DNA of 13,100 nt from AG-12 sp027319585. GTDB taxonomy: Bacteria > Chloroflexota > Dormibacteria > Aeolococcales > Bog-877. Shown here piece after piece: positions 1 through 7,259 of this stretch. Under the pieces are notes generated by a model, which saw only the letters and a list, made by a program, of their open reading frames with translations, made no database searches and was not told where the DNA came from. Each line of letters starts with the position of its first letter. Position 1 is the first letter of the stretch. The stretch spans positions 1 to 13,100 of the forward strand of contig DAHVMY010000044.1 of assembly GCA_027319585.1 (NCBI GenBank), read 5' to 3'. Position numbers and translations under genes: made by a program.

Positions 1-308
1 TGGCGGCCGGCGGGGGACCGCTGCGGCTGCTGGTGCTCGACGAGCCCTTCTCGGCCGTCGACATGGAAACCGAAGTGGAGATCCTGGCCGGACTGCGCCG
101 CTCGTTCGGGGCTCCGGCTCGGCCCCAGGACCGCCTGACCATCCTGCTCTGCTCCCACCGCCTGGCGGGGTTCCCCCTGGCGGACAAGGTGGCGGTCCTG
201 GAGGCCGGCCGCATCCGCGAGGTGGGCACCCATCAATCGCTGCTCCAGGCGGGGCAACTCTACGCGCGGATCTTCCATGCCCAACACCGAGTCCGGGGCC
301 GGCGTTGA
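1..308 (+). CDS. ABC exporter half-transporter, C-terminal end of the ATPase domain (5' truncated by window)
   Basis: Only the last ~100 residues are in the window; the frame is open at the left edge (codons begin at base 3) and stops with TGA at 306-308. Visible are the Walker B segment LRLLVLDEP, with catalytic Glu present, the D-loop SAVD, and the switch His in LLCSHRLAG, followed by the EAGRIREVGTHQSLL region typical of exporter nucleotide-binding domains. Walker A, signature motif and membrane domain lie outside. The FSAVD-x-ETE-x-EIL run resembles the first subunit of heterodimeric type IV exporters (TM287/288, BmrCD). In those the first subunit usually has Asp in place of the catalytic Glu, whereas here Glu is kept. 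It sits directly upstream of a second half-transporter, so the two probably form one exporter. Substrate unknown. Confidence 0.9.
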   Translation, partial: AAGGGPLRLLVLDEPFSAVDMETEVEILAGLRRSFGAPARPQDRLTILLCSHRLAGFPLADKVAVLEAGRIREVGTHQSLLQAGQLYARIFHAQHRVRGRR

Positions 309-313
309 GAGGA
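307..313 (+). promoter_or_regulatory. Shine-Dalgarno site deciding the start of the second ABC gene
   Basis: GAGAGGA overlaps the stop codon of the upstream ABC gene and lies 8 nt before a GTG at 322. The alternative in-frame ATG at 277 has no comparable site and would overlap the upstream gene by 32 bases, so GTG 322 is favoured. Confidence 0.55.
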
Positions 314-321
314 CAAGACTC

Positions 322-2142
322 GTGAAGGCTGCGCCCCCGGAGATGTTTCGGCCTGCCGCCCTGACCGTCCGCCAGGGGTACTTCTGGGTCCAGGTCGCCG
401 GGTTGGTCCGACCCTGGTGGCGGCTGCTGGCCGTCGCCGCCGTCCTGGTCGCGGGCTCGGCGGTGGCCCGGGTGGTCCCGCCGCTGGTGATACGCCAGGT
501 CGTGCAGCAGAACCTGCTGCCGCACCGCCCTTCGGGCCTGGCCCTGGCGGGCCTCCTCTATCTCGCCGCTCTGGCGGCCGGGGCCGCCCTCACCTTCGGC
601 TACAGCTACCTCACGGCCATCGTCGCGCAGCGGATCGTGGTGTCGATCCGGGTGCGCCTGATGTCGCATCTGGCCCAGGTCCCCATCGCGTATTTCGATG
701 CCACCCCCACCGGGGAGATTGTCAGTCACGCCACCAGCGATGTCGAAACCATCGACGCCCTGTTCACCGACGGAGTCGCGACCCTGGTCGGCCAGCTGGT
801 CTCCCTGGTCGCGGTCGGCGCCGCCATGGTGGTGGTCAGCCCACTGCTGAGTGCCGTCGCCCTCATCGTAACCCCTCCGCTCTGGGCGATCAGCCACTTC
901 CTCCAGCTCAGAGTCCGCCGCGCCGAGCGCCAGACCCGCGCGGAGGTCGGGGGGCTCAACACGGAGCTGTCGGAGATGGTCGGAGGGGCGGAGACGATTC
1001 GCGCCTACGGGCGGGAGGCCAACTTCGTGGAGCGATTCCGGCAGGCGCTGGTCCGCACCCTGGACGCCCAGGCGGGGTCGGTCCGCTACAACGCCTTCTT
1101 CACCCCGGTCACTGGTCTTCTGGCCGCTCTGGTGATCGCCGCCCTTCTTTGGGTCGGGGCGGGCGGACCGGTCAGGCAGACCGAGGTGAGCCTGGGCACC
1201 CTGATTGCCTTCGTGCTCCTGTTTCAGAACTTCTTCGCGCCCATCACGGCGCTGGGCGACCAGTGGAACCGCGTCCAGGCCGCTCTGAGCGGTTTGGAGC
1301 GGATCTTCGACGTGTTCAAGCTTCCCGTCGAGGACCGGACGGACAGCCGCCCGGTCCCGCATGGTGGGCCGGGGATCGTGGTGCGCGACCTGAGGTTCGG
1401 ATATGTCGGCGGGGCCGAGGTCTTGAAGGGGATCGGCCTGACAGTCAACCCCGGCGAGCGGGTGGCGATCGTGGGCCGGACCGGATCGGGCAAGTCCACG
1501 TTGGTCGCGCTTCTGGGAGGGCTGTATCGTCCGCAGCAGGGGACGGTGCTGGTGGACGGCCTTTGCCCCTTCGAGCTGGAGGAGCGCGAGCGTCGCCAGC
1601 TCGTGGGTTACGTCCCCCAAAGCGCTGAACTCTTCTCCGCATCTCTGCGAACCAACGTCACCTTCGACGACCGCCAGTTCACCGACGGCGCGATTCGGCA
1701 AGCGCTCAGCCTGGTCGGGTTGGGCTCATGGCTGGAGGATCTGCCTGAGGGTCTCGACACCCGGCTCGCGGGGGAAGGCGGGGGACGCGGCCTTACCCTG
1801 TCGGCCGGCCAGCGCCAGCTGATCGCCCTGGCTCGCGCCGTGCTCGTCGAGCCCCGCGTGCTGCTGCTCGACGAGGCGACGTCGGCCCTCGACCGGGCGA
1901 GCGACGCCGCCTTCCAGCTGGCGCTGCAGCATGCGGCCTGGGCGAGTAACTGCGCGATCGTCACCGTCACGCATCGGCTGGCGACCGCCAGTGGCGCCGA
2001 CCGGGTGGTGGTCCTCGACCAAGGTGCAGTGGTAGAAGAGGGCAGTCCTTCGACTCTGCTCGAGAACGGCGGGTGGTTGGCCGCCCTGGCTGCGATCGAA
2101 GAGGCCGGATGGGACCCGGCGGGTCCGGACGGGGAGCCATGA
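322..2142 (+). CDS. ABC exporter, permease-ATPase fusion (heterodimer partner)
   Basis: A full-length type IV ABC exporter half (606 residues from GTG 322; 621 if ATG 277 is used). The N-terminal half is a six-helix membrane domain with hydrophobic stretches such as LLAVAAVLVAGSAVARVV, LAGLLYLAALAAGAAL, LVSLVAVGAAMVVV and LLAALVIAALLWVGAG. It includes the YFDATPTGEIVSHATSDVE coupling region and the ETIRAYGRE segment. The ATPase domain has Walker A GRTGSGKST (385-393), Q-loop YVPQSAELF, signature LSAGQRQ (493-499), Walker B LLLDE (514-518), D-loop SALD and the switch His at 551. The signature has Ala where canonical exporters have Gly (LSGGQ). It follows the first ABC gene with essentially no gap, so they are co-transcribed and likely dimerise in the membrane to export a lipid, drug or peptide. 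A phosphotransferase-fold gene follows after 44 bases. Confidence 0.95.
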   Translation: MKAAPPEMFRPAALTVRQGYFWVQVAGLVRPWWRLLAVAAVLVAGSAVARVVPPLVIRQVVQQNLLPHRPSGLALAGLLYLAALAAGAALTFGYSYLTAIVAQRIVVSIRVRLMSHLAQVPIAYFDATPTGEIVSHATSDVETIDALFTDGVATLVGQLVSLVAVGAAMVVVSPLLSAVALIVTPPLWAISHFLQLRVRRAERQTRAEVGGLNTELSEMVGGAETIRAYGREANFVERFRQALVRTLDAQAGSVRYNAFFTPVTGLLAALVIAALLWVGAGGPVRQTEVSLGTLIAFVLLFQNFFAPITALGDQWNRVQAALSGLERIFDVFKLPVEDRTDSRPVPHGGPGIVVRDLRFGYVGGAEVLKGIGLTVNPGERVAIVGRTGSGKSTLVALLGGLYRPQQGTVLVDGLCPFELEERERRQLVGYVPQSAELFSASLRTNVTFDDRQFTDGAIRQALSLVGLGSWLEDLPEGLDTRLAGEGGGRGLTLSAGQRQLIALARAVLVEPRVLLLDEATSALDRASDAAFQLALQHAAWASNCAIVTVTHRLATASGADRVVVLDQGAVVEEGSPSTLLENGGWLAALAAIEEAGWDPAGPDGEP

Positions 2143-2173
2143 GTAGAGTCAGGGATCGGAATGCCGACTGACC

Positions 2174-2179
2174 AGAGGA
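2174..2179 (+). promoter_or_regulatory. Shine-Dalgarno site supporting a TTG start
   Basis: AGAGGA lies 7 nt upstream of the TTG at 2187. It is the main support for a non-ATG start in the 44-base gap after the ABC gene. Confidence 0.5.
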
Positions 2180-2186
2180 TGTCACA

Positions 2187-3104
2187 TTGACCTACGCCGA
2201 CACCTACTCCCAGCCGAACGCGCCCGACCCGGTGCTCCCCGCCGAGCTGGTGCTCCAGTTGGCGCGGAGGCACGCGCCCCATGTGAGCGCGGTGACTGAG
2301 GTCGACGAGAGCGGTGGCGAGGCCCGAGCCTACCTGTGTGGGGACGACACGGTGGTCAAGACCCAGCGTCCCCCCCGGGTGCGACCGCGGACCAGCCTGC
2401 GCAAAGAGGCTTTCATCCTTGACCACCTGGCCCCGCTGGGGCTGCCGCTGCCGAAGTTGCTTGGCTACGGTCGAGAGGAGGACGTCGAGTATCTGGTCAT
2501 GACCAGGATGCGCGGGGTGCCCTTGGAACAGGCGCCGCTGTCCGAGGCGGGCCGGGCCGCCGTGCTGGAGGCGGTCGGGGTGACTCTGAGACGCATTCAC
2601 GCGGCGGACCAAAGGGAGCTGGAGGCATCCGGGCTGGTCCCGGGGGACGCCGCACCGGGCGACCTCCGCCAGCGAATCGCCTACCGGTTGGACGCCTCGA
2701 TCCGGGTTCTCGAGGAGGACTCTCGCTGGCCGGGGAAGCCGGACCTCAGGGAGGTGGCCGCCTCGCTGCTGAAGGACGTGCCGGAAGATGGAGAGCGGGT
2801 CACGCTCCACTCCAATCCGGGCCCCGAGCATTGCTTTGTCGACCCCGTCTCGGGGGAGCTCACCGGCCTGATCGACTTCGGCGATGCCTACCGCTCCCAC
2901 CCGGCCCTGGACGTCAGATCTTGGTTCTCGCTTCAGGACAGCCGACTCATGCTGGATGGCTATCGCTCCCTGGGGCCAGTGTCACCAGGGTTTGAGGCCG
3001 TGTGGCGGGCGGGCATCGTGGCTACGGAGCTGCGGCTGGTCGCGCGCGGCCATCGCGGGCCCGACGCGCTCAGGCAGACCATCTCCGCCCTCCTGCGCGG
3101 CTGA
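2187..3104 (+). CDS. APH-family (aminoglycoside phosphotransferase/kinase-fold) protein with altered catalytic loop
   Basis: 305 residues, the usual size for the APH superfamily. The N-lobe has a candidate ATP-binding Lys in TVVKTQRPP (K58) and a RKEAFILDHL helix that would supply the paired Glu. The hinge follows YLVMTRMRGVPLEQ. The C-lobe carries the catalytic loop LHSNPGPEHCFVD (H208-D218) and the metal-binding IDFGDAYRSHPALDV (D230). The usual loop is HGDL(G/P)PEH(L/I)LVD, so the general-base Asp is replaced by Asn (N210) while His and the PEH part are kept. It could be a weakened or inactive kinase, a binding protein, or an enzyme with shifted chemistry. It lies 44 bases behind the ABC exporter and is probably in its operon, suggesting a shared detoxification or self-resistance role. 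Actual substrate cannot be inferred. Confidence 0.85.
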   Translation: MTYADTYSQPNAPDPVLPAELVLQLARRHAPHVSAVTEVDESGGEARAYLCGDDTVVKTQRPPRVRPRTSLRKEAFILDHLAPLGLPLPKLLGYGREEDVEYLVMTRMRGVPLEQAPLSEAGRAAVLEAVGVTLRRIHAADQRELEASGLVPGDAAPGDLRQRIAYRLDASIRVLEEDSRWPGKPDLREVAASLLKDVPEDGERVTLHSNPGPEHCFVDPVSGELTGLIDFGDAYRSHPALDVRSWFSLQDSRLMLDGYRSLGPVSPGFEAVWRAGIVATELRLVARGHRGPDALRQTISALLRG

Positions 3105-3365
3105 TCCCGGGGCCCGCGACCCTCCCGAGGCGCCTCACGGGACCGGCTTCTGGCGGCGCGGCGGATGTCCTGGCGTCCCGGTGCCCCGGGCTCGGCCGCA
3201 ATTGGCCGCTGGCGCGACCGCGGGCAGCTCAGGGAGGACCCAGCTTGCCGTGCGGGCCCTGCAGCCGTCGGTGGCACCGCCGGCGGCACCCGGCTTGCTC
3301 CCTGGGGACCCGGAGCAGCGCTGCACCATGCCCGCCGGGCACCAGCAGCCTCATCCGGGAGCGGC

Positions 3366-4502
3366 TCAGTCGCTCAGCAGCCACTCTCGCAGGAGTCCGC
3401 TGGCCACCCGCCAGCGCCGATCCTGCATCTCTATCAACTCGGTCTTCAGCAAGGAGTCTGCCGCCTTGGCGACCGAGGTGTGGCTCACCCCCAGCTCCGC
3501 CTGCACCACCTGCCCCTTGAGGTGTTCCAGCGGCCGCTTGGCGATCAGTTTGAGCAGGCGCTGCTGCGACAGCCCCAGCGCGTCGAACCGAGCCTCGAAC
3601 TCCGCCTTGCTATCTCCGACGGCGATCTGCAGGGCCTGCTTGAGAGCGGCCTCGTCAATCTCCCGACCCGCCGACTCGTAGGCCCAGAAGGCCAGCAGCT
3701 GCACGTCGTTGGGGACGCCCATGGCGGCGGCGTAGATCGCCTCGGCGACGCCGATCCCCAGCCCCTTCCCACCCGCCGCCGCGCGCTCCAAGAGGTAGCT
3801 GGTGAACTCCGCTTTCGGGATCCGCCCCAGGTAGAGCTTGTGGCCGATGTGGTAGAGCGCTCCCCGGTCCGGGTCATTGACCATGGCGTCCATCAGGTGG
3901 CGCTTGCTGCCCGCGAAGACGAAGCTGATCGCGGGCAGCTCATCCACCAGATCCTTCATGAGATCGGGGATGTTGGGGCTGATCTCGTAAGCCTTCTGGA
4001 ACTCGTCAAAGATCATCGCCACCGGATGGGCGCGGTCGCCGGCCTCCCCCAAGAGGTGGACGACATCGCTGAGGGCCTCCTGCCACGGCGAGTCGGCGAC
4101 GTGAGGGCCGAAGGAGACACTGAGCCCCGAGGGCGAGTGGGGGTCAAGGGTCGCCTGAGGGCTGAGGCGGATGCGCCGCAGGAGCTGCATGAGCTCGGCG
4201 GTCTGTCCGTGCAACCAGCCCAGGGGGCCGTTCAGCACCGCCCGCAAGGTCGCCTCGGCGACGTCCTTCTGGCTGGCGCAGCGCATCAGGCTCACCCTGC
4301 CGGTTCGGCCGCCCCGCTGGCGCACCCCCTGAGCGGCCCGGGCCAGCAAGGAGCTCTTGCCAAAGCGCCTGGGAGCGATAAGCACCAGGTTCTGCCCGTT
4401 CAGCATCAGCGCCTCAAGCTTCGCCAACTCCTCGACTCGATCGGTGAAATGGTCACCCTCCACCGGAGAGCCGAAGTGGTACGGGTTGCCGCGAGACGAC
4501 AC
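3366..4502 (-). CDS. AAA ATPase of the archaeal-type (PF01637/COG1672-like) family with C-terminal winged helix
   Basis: 378 residues, opposite in direction to its neighbours, starting at GTG (4502) with only a weak upstream AAGGGTG. The opening NPYHFGSPVEGDHFTDRVEE is the typical 'NPF-x-FG-x-V-x-G-x-x-F-x-x-R-x-x-E' entry of these ATPases. Walker A is APRRFGKSS (43-51), Walker B VAMIFDEFQ (161-169), and a sensor-1-like stretch ISFVFAGSKRHLM follows at about 191. The last ~70 residues (LSQQRLLKLIAKRP..VSHTSVAKAADSLLKTELIE) form a winged helix with the recognition helix near HTSVAKAADSLL. The family is STAND/AAA-like and widespread but functionally unclear; proposed roles include signalling, DNA binding and defence. 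No effector domain is fused. It converges on the phosphotransferase gene and diverges from tetR. Confidence 0.88.
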   Translation of the reverse strand: MSSRGNPYHFGSPVEGDHFTDRVEELAKLEALMLNGQNLVLIAPRRFGKSSLLARAAQGVRQRGGRTGRVSLMRCASQKDVAEATLRAVLNGPLGWLHGQTAELMQLLRRIRLSPQATLDPHSPSGLSVSFGPHVADSPWQEALSDVVHLLGEAGDRAHPVAMIFDEFQKAYEISPNIPDLMKDLVDELPAISFVFAGSKRHLMDAMVNDPDRGALYHIGHKLYLGRIPKAEFTSYLLERAAAGGKGLGIGVAEAIYAAAMGVPNDVQLLAFWAYESAGREIDEAALKQALQIAVGDSKAEFEARFDALGLSQQRLLKLIAKRPLEHLKGQVVQAELGVSHTSVAKAADSLLKTELIEMQDRRWRVASGLLREWLLSD

Positions 4503-4699
4503 CCCGGCAGCTTACACCCTTGAGGCTGTCACCCACATGGGTGCATGCGCGAACCACGGCCTCTGCGCCATCGAGTGATCCGCTCCCCGCCTCGGCCAGG
4601 GCGGCCGAAGTACGAGGCGGGACCAGCCTCGATTGTTCGCCGACGTCGCGGCGACGGTTCGTGACCGTATCGCGCCCGGACTGGCCCGATGGAGCGGGC

Positions 4700-4728
4700 C
4701 TGACCACGGCCACCACCCTCACTAGCCT
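4700..4728 (+). promoter_or_regulatory. Possible sigma-70-type promoter for the tetR-MFS operon
   Basis: CTGACC (4700-4705) and TAGCCT (4723-4728) are separated by exactly 17 bases, a fair match to -35 TTGACA and the actinobacterial-style -10 TA(G)nnT. A start near 4735 would place the two inverted repeats at 4741-4764 and 4796-4826 in the transcribed leader. This is by-eye evidence only. Confidence 0.25.
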
Positions 4729-4740
4729 GCCGGCCATGTA

Positions 4741-4764
4741 GACCCACACTGCACCTGGTGGGTC
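4741..4764. repeat. Inverted repeat, 7-bp perfect arms, upstream of tetR
   Basis: GACCCAC (4741-4747) and GTGGGTC (4758-4764) are perfect inverse complements around a 10-base centre. This could be an operator or a leader hairpin. Confidence 0.4.
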
Positions 4765-4795
4765 CCCGACCTCCTGGGGGCCTTCGCCCGAAATC

Positions 4796-4826
4796 GTGCA
4801 CTAAGTGAAAAGTTGCACTGTGTGCA
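4796..4826. promoter_or_regulatory. Candidate TetR operator
   Basis: TGCACT occurs twice, 17 bp apart (4797-4802 and 4814-4819). The second copy is half of the perfect palindrome TGCAC-TGT-GTGCA (4814-4826), and the first overlaps CACT-A-AGTG (4799-4807). Paired palindromic half-sites ending about 20 bases before a TetR gene fit an autorepressed TetR/MFS operon. The binding protein is inferred from position. Confidence 0.45.
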
Positions 4827-4844
4827 GCCATATGCAAGAGTTGG

Positions 4845-5573
4845 GTGGTGAGCGAGGACGGGTCGGTGCTGGGGAGACGTGATCGCAAGCGCCTGGCGAC
4901 CCACCAGGCATTGCGGTCCGCGGCCCTTCGGCTGGTCGCCGAGCGGGGCCTCCACGACGTGACCGTCGAGGAGATCGCCGACGCAGCCGACGTCGCGGTC
5001 AGGACTTTCTTCAACCACTTCTCCTCCAAGGAGGATGCGCTGGTGGGGATCGATTCAGAGCGTGCCGAGGAGCTGAGCTGCGCCGTCTCCCAGCGACCTG
5101 CCGGAGAAGCGGCTCTCGACTCGCTCCGCGCGGTGCTCACCGCCTATGCCATGGAGGCGGTGGCGAGCAGCGATGACTGGGCGCTGCGGATGGACATCAT
5201 CAAGGCCTCTCCGGAGCTGTTGCCCCGCCTGCTGTCATCGGTCAGCGCGTTGGAGCGGACGCTCGTGGAGGCGATCCAGGCGCGGGAGACATCTGGCGAT
5301 GGCCGTGGGCTCTACGCCGAGCTGGTGGTGAGCGTGGCGATGGCCGCGGTTCGGACCGCGATCGCCCGCTGGCGTCAGGAGCAGGGCACCAGGTCGCTGG
5401 CCGAGACTTTGGGGCAAGCCTTCGACCTGATCGCATCCGGGCTGCCGGAGCCGCGACCAACCCGCGCCACGGCGAGGCCCGGCGTGCGGCGAACGGCGCC
5501 TCCGGCAGGTGCGGCCCTTACCGCCCGTGTGCCCGCGGTCACCGCGATCTCGCTCTCGGAGCACGGGCGCTGA
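4845..5573 (+). CDS. TetR-family transcriptional repressor
   Basis: 242 residues. The N-terminal DNA-binding domain is canonical: RLATHQALRSAALRLVAERGLHDVTVEEIAD followed by the recognition helix AVRTFFNHFSSKEDAL (residues ~39-66). The middle is an all-helical ligand-binding domain (LDSLRAVLTAYAMEAV..AELVVSVAMAAVRTAIARWRQEQG). From about residue 200 there is an Arg/Pro/Ala-rich, probably disordered tail, longer than most relatives have. The start is uncertain: GTG 4845 and GTG 4848 are adjacent, and the weak AAGAG at 4836-4840 is better spaced for 4848. Its TGA shares a base with the ATG of the MFS gene (TGATG), so the two are translationally coupled. The likely role is ligand-relieved repression of its own operon through the palindromes just upstream. 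Confidence 0.92.
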   Translation: MVSEDGSVLGRRDRKRLATHQALRSAALRLVAERGLHDVTVEEIADAADVAVRTFFNHFSSKEDALVGIDSERAEELSCAVSQRPAGEAALDSLRAVLTAYAMEAVASSDDWALRMDIIKASPELLPRLLSSVSALERTLVEAIQARETSGDGRGLYAELVVSVAMAAVRTAIARWRQEQGTRSLAETLGQAFDLIASGLPEPRPTRATARPGVRRTAPPAGAALTARVPAVTAISLSEHGR

Positions 5574-7159
5574 TGGCCGACATGGATCCGGTGGCCGTCG
5601 AGCCCACGGCGATACCGGGGCTGGGGCAGCGCAGCGTCTTCCTGGTCATCGGGGCGCTGATGCTGGGGATGCTCCTGGCCGCCCTCGACCAGACGATCGT
5701 CGCCACCGCGCTGCCCACCATCGCCGGCGATCTCCACGGCCTGTCCCACCTCTCCTGGGTGGTCACCGGCTACCTGCTGCTTTCCACCGTCTCGACGCCG
5801 CTGTGGGGGAAGCTCGGGGACATGTACGGGCGCAAGAGTTTCTTCCAGGCGGCGATAGTCATCTTCCTGGTCGGCTCCGCTCTGTCGGGGCTCAGCTCGT
5901 CGATGACCGAGCTCATCCTCTTCCGGTCCCTGCAGGGGCTGGGCGCCGGAGGTCTGATGGTCGGAGCCCAGGCGATCATCGGCGACGTGGTGCCCCCCAG
6001 GGACCGGGGCAAGTACCAGGGGATCTTCGGCGCCGTCTTTGGCCTGGCCAGCGTGGCCGGCCCCCTGCTGGGTGGGTTCTTCGTTCAGAACCTCTCGTGG
6101 CACTGGATCTTCTACGTCAACATCCCCATCGGCCTGGTGGCCCTGGCGGTCACCGCCCGCTTCCTGCCCAGCGCGCTGCGGCGCGTGCAGCATGTGATCG
6201 ATTACCTCGGCGCGGTGGTGCTGGCGGGGGGCGTGACCTGTCTGGTTTTGCTCACCACCCTGGGCGGGACCACCTATCCGTGGATCTCACTTCCCATCGC
6301 GATCATGGCCGGGCTGGGGGTGGTGCTCCTCGGTTGGTTCGTGCTGGTGGAGCGCCGCGCCGCTGAGCCGATCCTGCCGCTGCACCTTTTTGCCAACCGG
6401 GTCTTCTCCGCCACCAGCGCGATCGGGTTCATCGTCGGCTTCGCGATGTTCGGGGCGATCACCTACCTGCCCACCTACTTGCAGATCGTCAAGGGAGCCA
6501 GCCCCACCGACTCCGGGCTGGAGCTGCTCCCCCTGATGGGCGGGCTGCTGGTGACCTCGATCGGGTCGGGGATCCTCATCAGCCGTTTCGGCCGTTACAA
6601 GATCTTTCCCATTGTCGGAACCGCGGTGATGACCGTCGGCCTGTTCCTCTTCTCCCGCTTGGAGGTTGGGACGTCCATGCTGACGATCTCGCTCTACATG
6701 GTGGTGCTGGGCCTGGGCCTGGGAGCGGTCATGCAGGTCCTGGTGATCGCGGTGCAGAACGCCGTCGCCCACAGCGAGCTGGGAGTCGCCACCTCCGGGG
6801 CCACCTTCTTCCGCTCCATCGGAGGCTCCTTCGGCACCGCGGTCTTCGGAGCCATCTTCGCCAACGTCCTGACCGGCAACCTGGCGCACTACCTGGTGGG
6901 GATCAGGCTCCCGGCCGACTTCGTGGGCGCGGCGGGCGCGAGCCCGGCGGTGCTGGCGAGACTGCCCAAGCCGGTGCACCACGGATACATTGAGGCGGTC
7001 ACCGCCTCGCTGCATCCGGTCTTCCTCTGGGCAGTGCCGTTCGCACTGCTGGCGTTCGCGGTCACCTGGCTCCTGAAGGAGGTTCCGCTGCGCCGCAGCG
7101 TCGGCCCGGCCCCCCAGGGGACGGCGATGGCGCCACTGGCGCGCACCCCCGAGGCCTGA
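5573..7159 (+). CDS. MFS drug:H+ antiporter, DHA2 (EmrB/QacA) family, 14 TM
   Basis: 528 residues, the usual length for the 14-helix DHA2 family. The first helix ends in the family motif LDQTIVATALPTIAGDL (residues 38-54). Motif A GKLGDMYGRK is at 79-88, the helix 4 Arg sits in LILFRSLQGLGAGG, and antiporter motif C GAVFGLASVAGPLLGG is at 153-168. Many further hydrophobic segments follow, with a C-terminal helix SLHPVFLWAVPFALLAFAVTWLL. It acts in the cytoplasmic membrane as a proton-coupled exporter of hydrophobic or cationic compounds. It overlaps the upstream tetR by one base, the standard arrangement for a drug-inducible pump. Substrate is not predictable. A stem-loop covers its stop codon. 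Confidence 0.95.
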   Translation: MADMDPVAVEPTAIPGLGQRSVFLVIGALMLGMLLAALDQTIVATALPTIAGDLHGLSHLSWVVTGYLLLSTVSTPLWGKLGDMYGRKSFFQAAIVIFLVGSALSGLSSSMTELILFRSLQGLGAGGLMVGAQAIIGDVVPPRDRGKYQGIFGAVFGLASVAGPLLGGFFVQNLSWHWIFYVNIPIGLVALAVTARFLPSALRRVQHVIDYLGAVVLAGGVTCLVLLTTLGGTTYPWISLPIAIMAGLGVVLLGWFVLVERRAAEPILPLHLFANRVFSATSAIGFIVGFAMFGAITYLPTYLQIVKGASPTDSGLELLPLMGGLLVTSIGSGILISRFGRYKIFPIVGTAVMTVGLFLFSRLEVGTSMLTISLYMVVLGLGLGAVMQVLVIAVQNAVAHSELGVATSGATFFRSIGGSFGTAVFGAIFANVLTGNLAHYLVGIRLPADFVGAAGASPAVLARLPKPVHHGYIEAVTASLHPVFLWAVPFALLAFAVTWLLKEVPLRRSVGPAPQGTAMAPLARTPEA

Positions 7160-7169
7160 CCCGCCTCGG
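7149..7169 (+). terminator. Stem-loop at the end of the MFS gene
   Basis: CCGAGGC (7149-7155) and GCCTCGG (7163-7169) form a perfect 7-bp stem with a 7-base loop containing the TGA stop. There is no T-tract, so it may be an L-shaped terminator or an RNA 3'-end stabiliser. Confidence 0.35.
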
Positions 7170-7259
7170 CGGACCCGCCCAACCGGTGACCCTTTCCCAC
7201 CGACTTTGACCGGCGGCCAGCTCCGGGTCGCGGCAGCAGCCAGCCTCTACGATGAGGCG

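Larger units (their letters stand above)
4503..4844. other. Divergent intergenic region between the AAA ATPase and tetR genes
   Basis: 342 bases without a credible gene; open frames here overlap on both strands and lack coding character. It should hold promoters for both flanking genes. Seen here: a short CACCC-ACAT-GGGTG inverted repeat at about 4531-4544, a 7-bp inverted repeat at 4741-4764, and TGCAC half-sites just before tetR at 4796-4826. Confidence 0.7.

Noticed and set aside
1608..2900. Long minus-strand open frame (430 codons) opposite the ABC and kinase-like genes
   Set aside because: Mirror frame of GC-rich coding DNA; the plus-strand genes carry complete family motifs, while this translation is low-complexity and matches nothing.
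3105..3365. Gap between the converging kinase-like and ATPase genes
   Set aside because: Only short GC-rich inverted repeats (for example CGGCC..GGCCG near 3192) that are expected by chance; no clear terminator or gene.
3165..4523. Plus-strand open frame of 452 codons over the AAA ATPase gene
   Set aside because: Antisense of a gene with intact Walker A and B and winged helix; the translation is Gln/Arg/Pro-rich with no domain pattern.
5509..6366. Plus-strand open frame of 285 codons across the tetR/MFS junction
   Set aside because: Out-of-frame shadow of two well-defined genes, Arg/Gly/Pro-rich.
6287..7015. Minus-strand open frame of 242 codons inside the MFS gene
   Set aside because: Antisense shadow; His/Asp/Gln-rich complement of hydrophobic helices.
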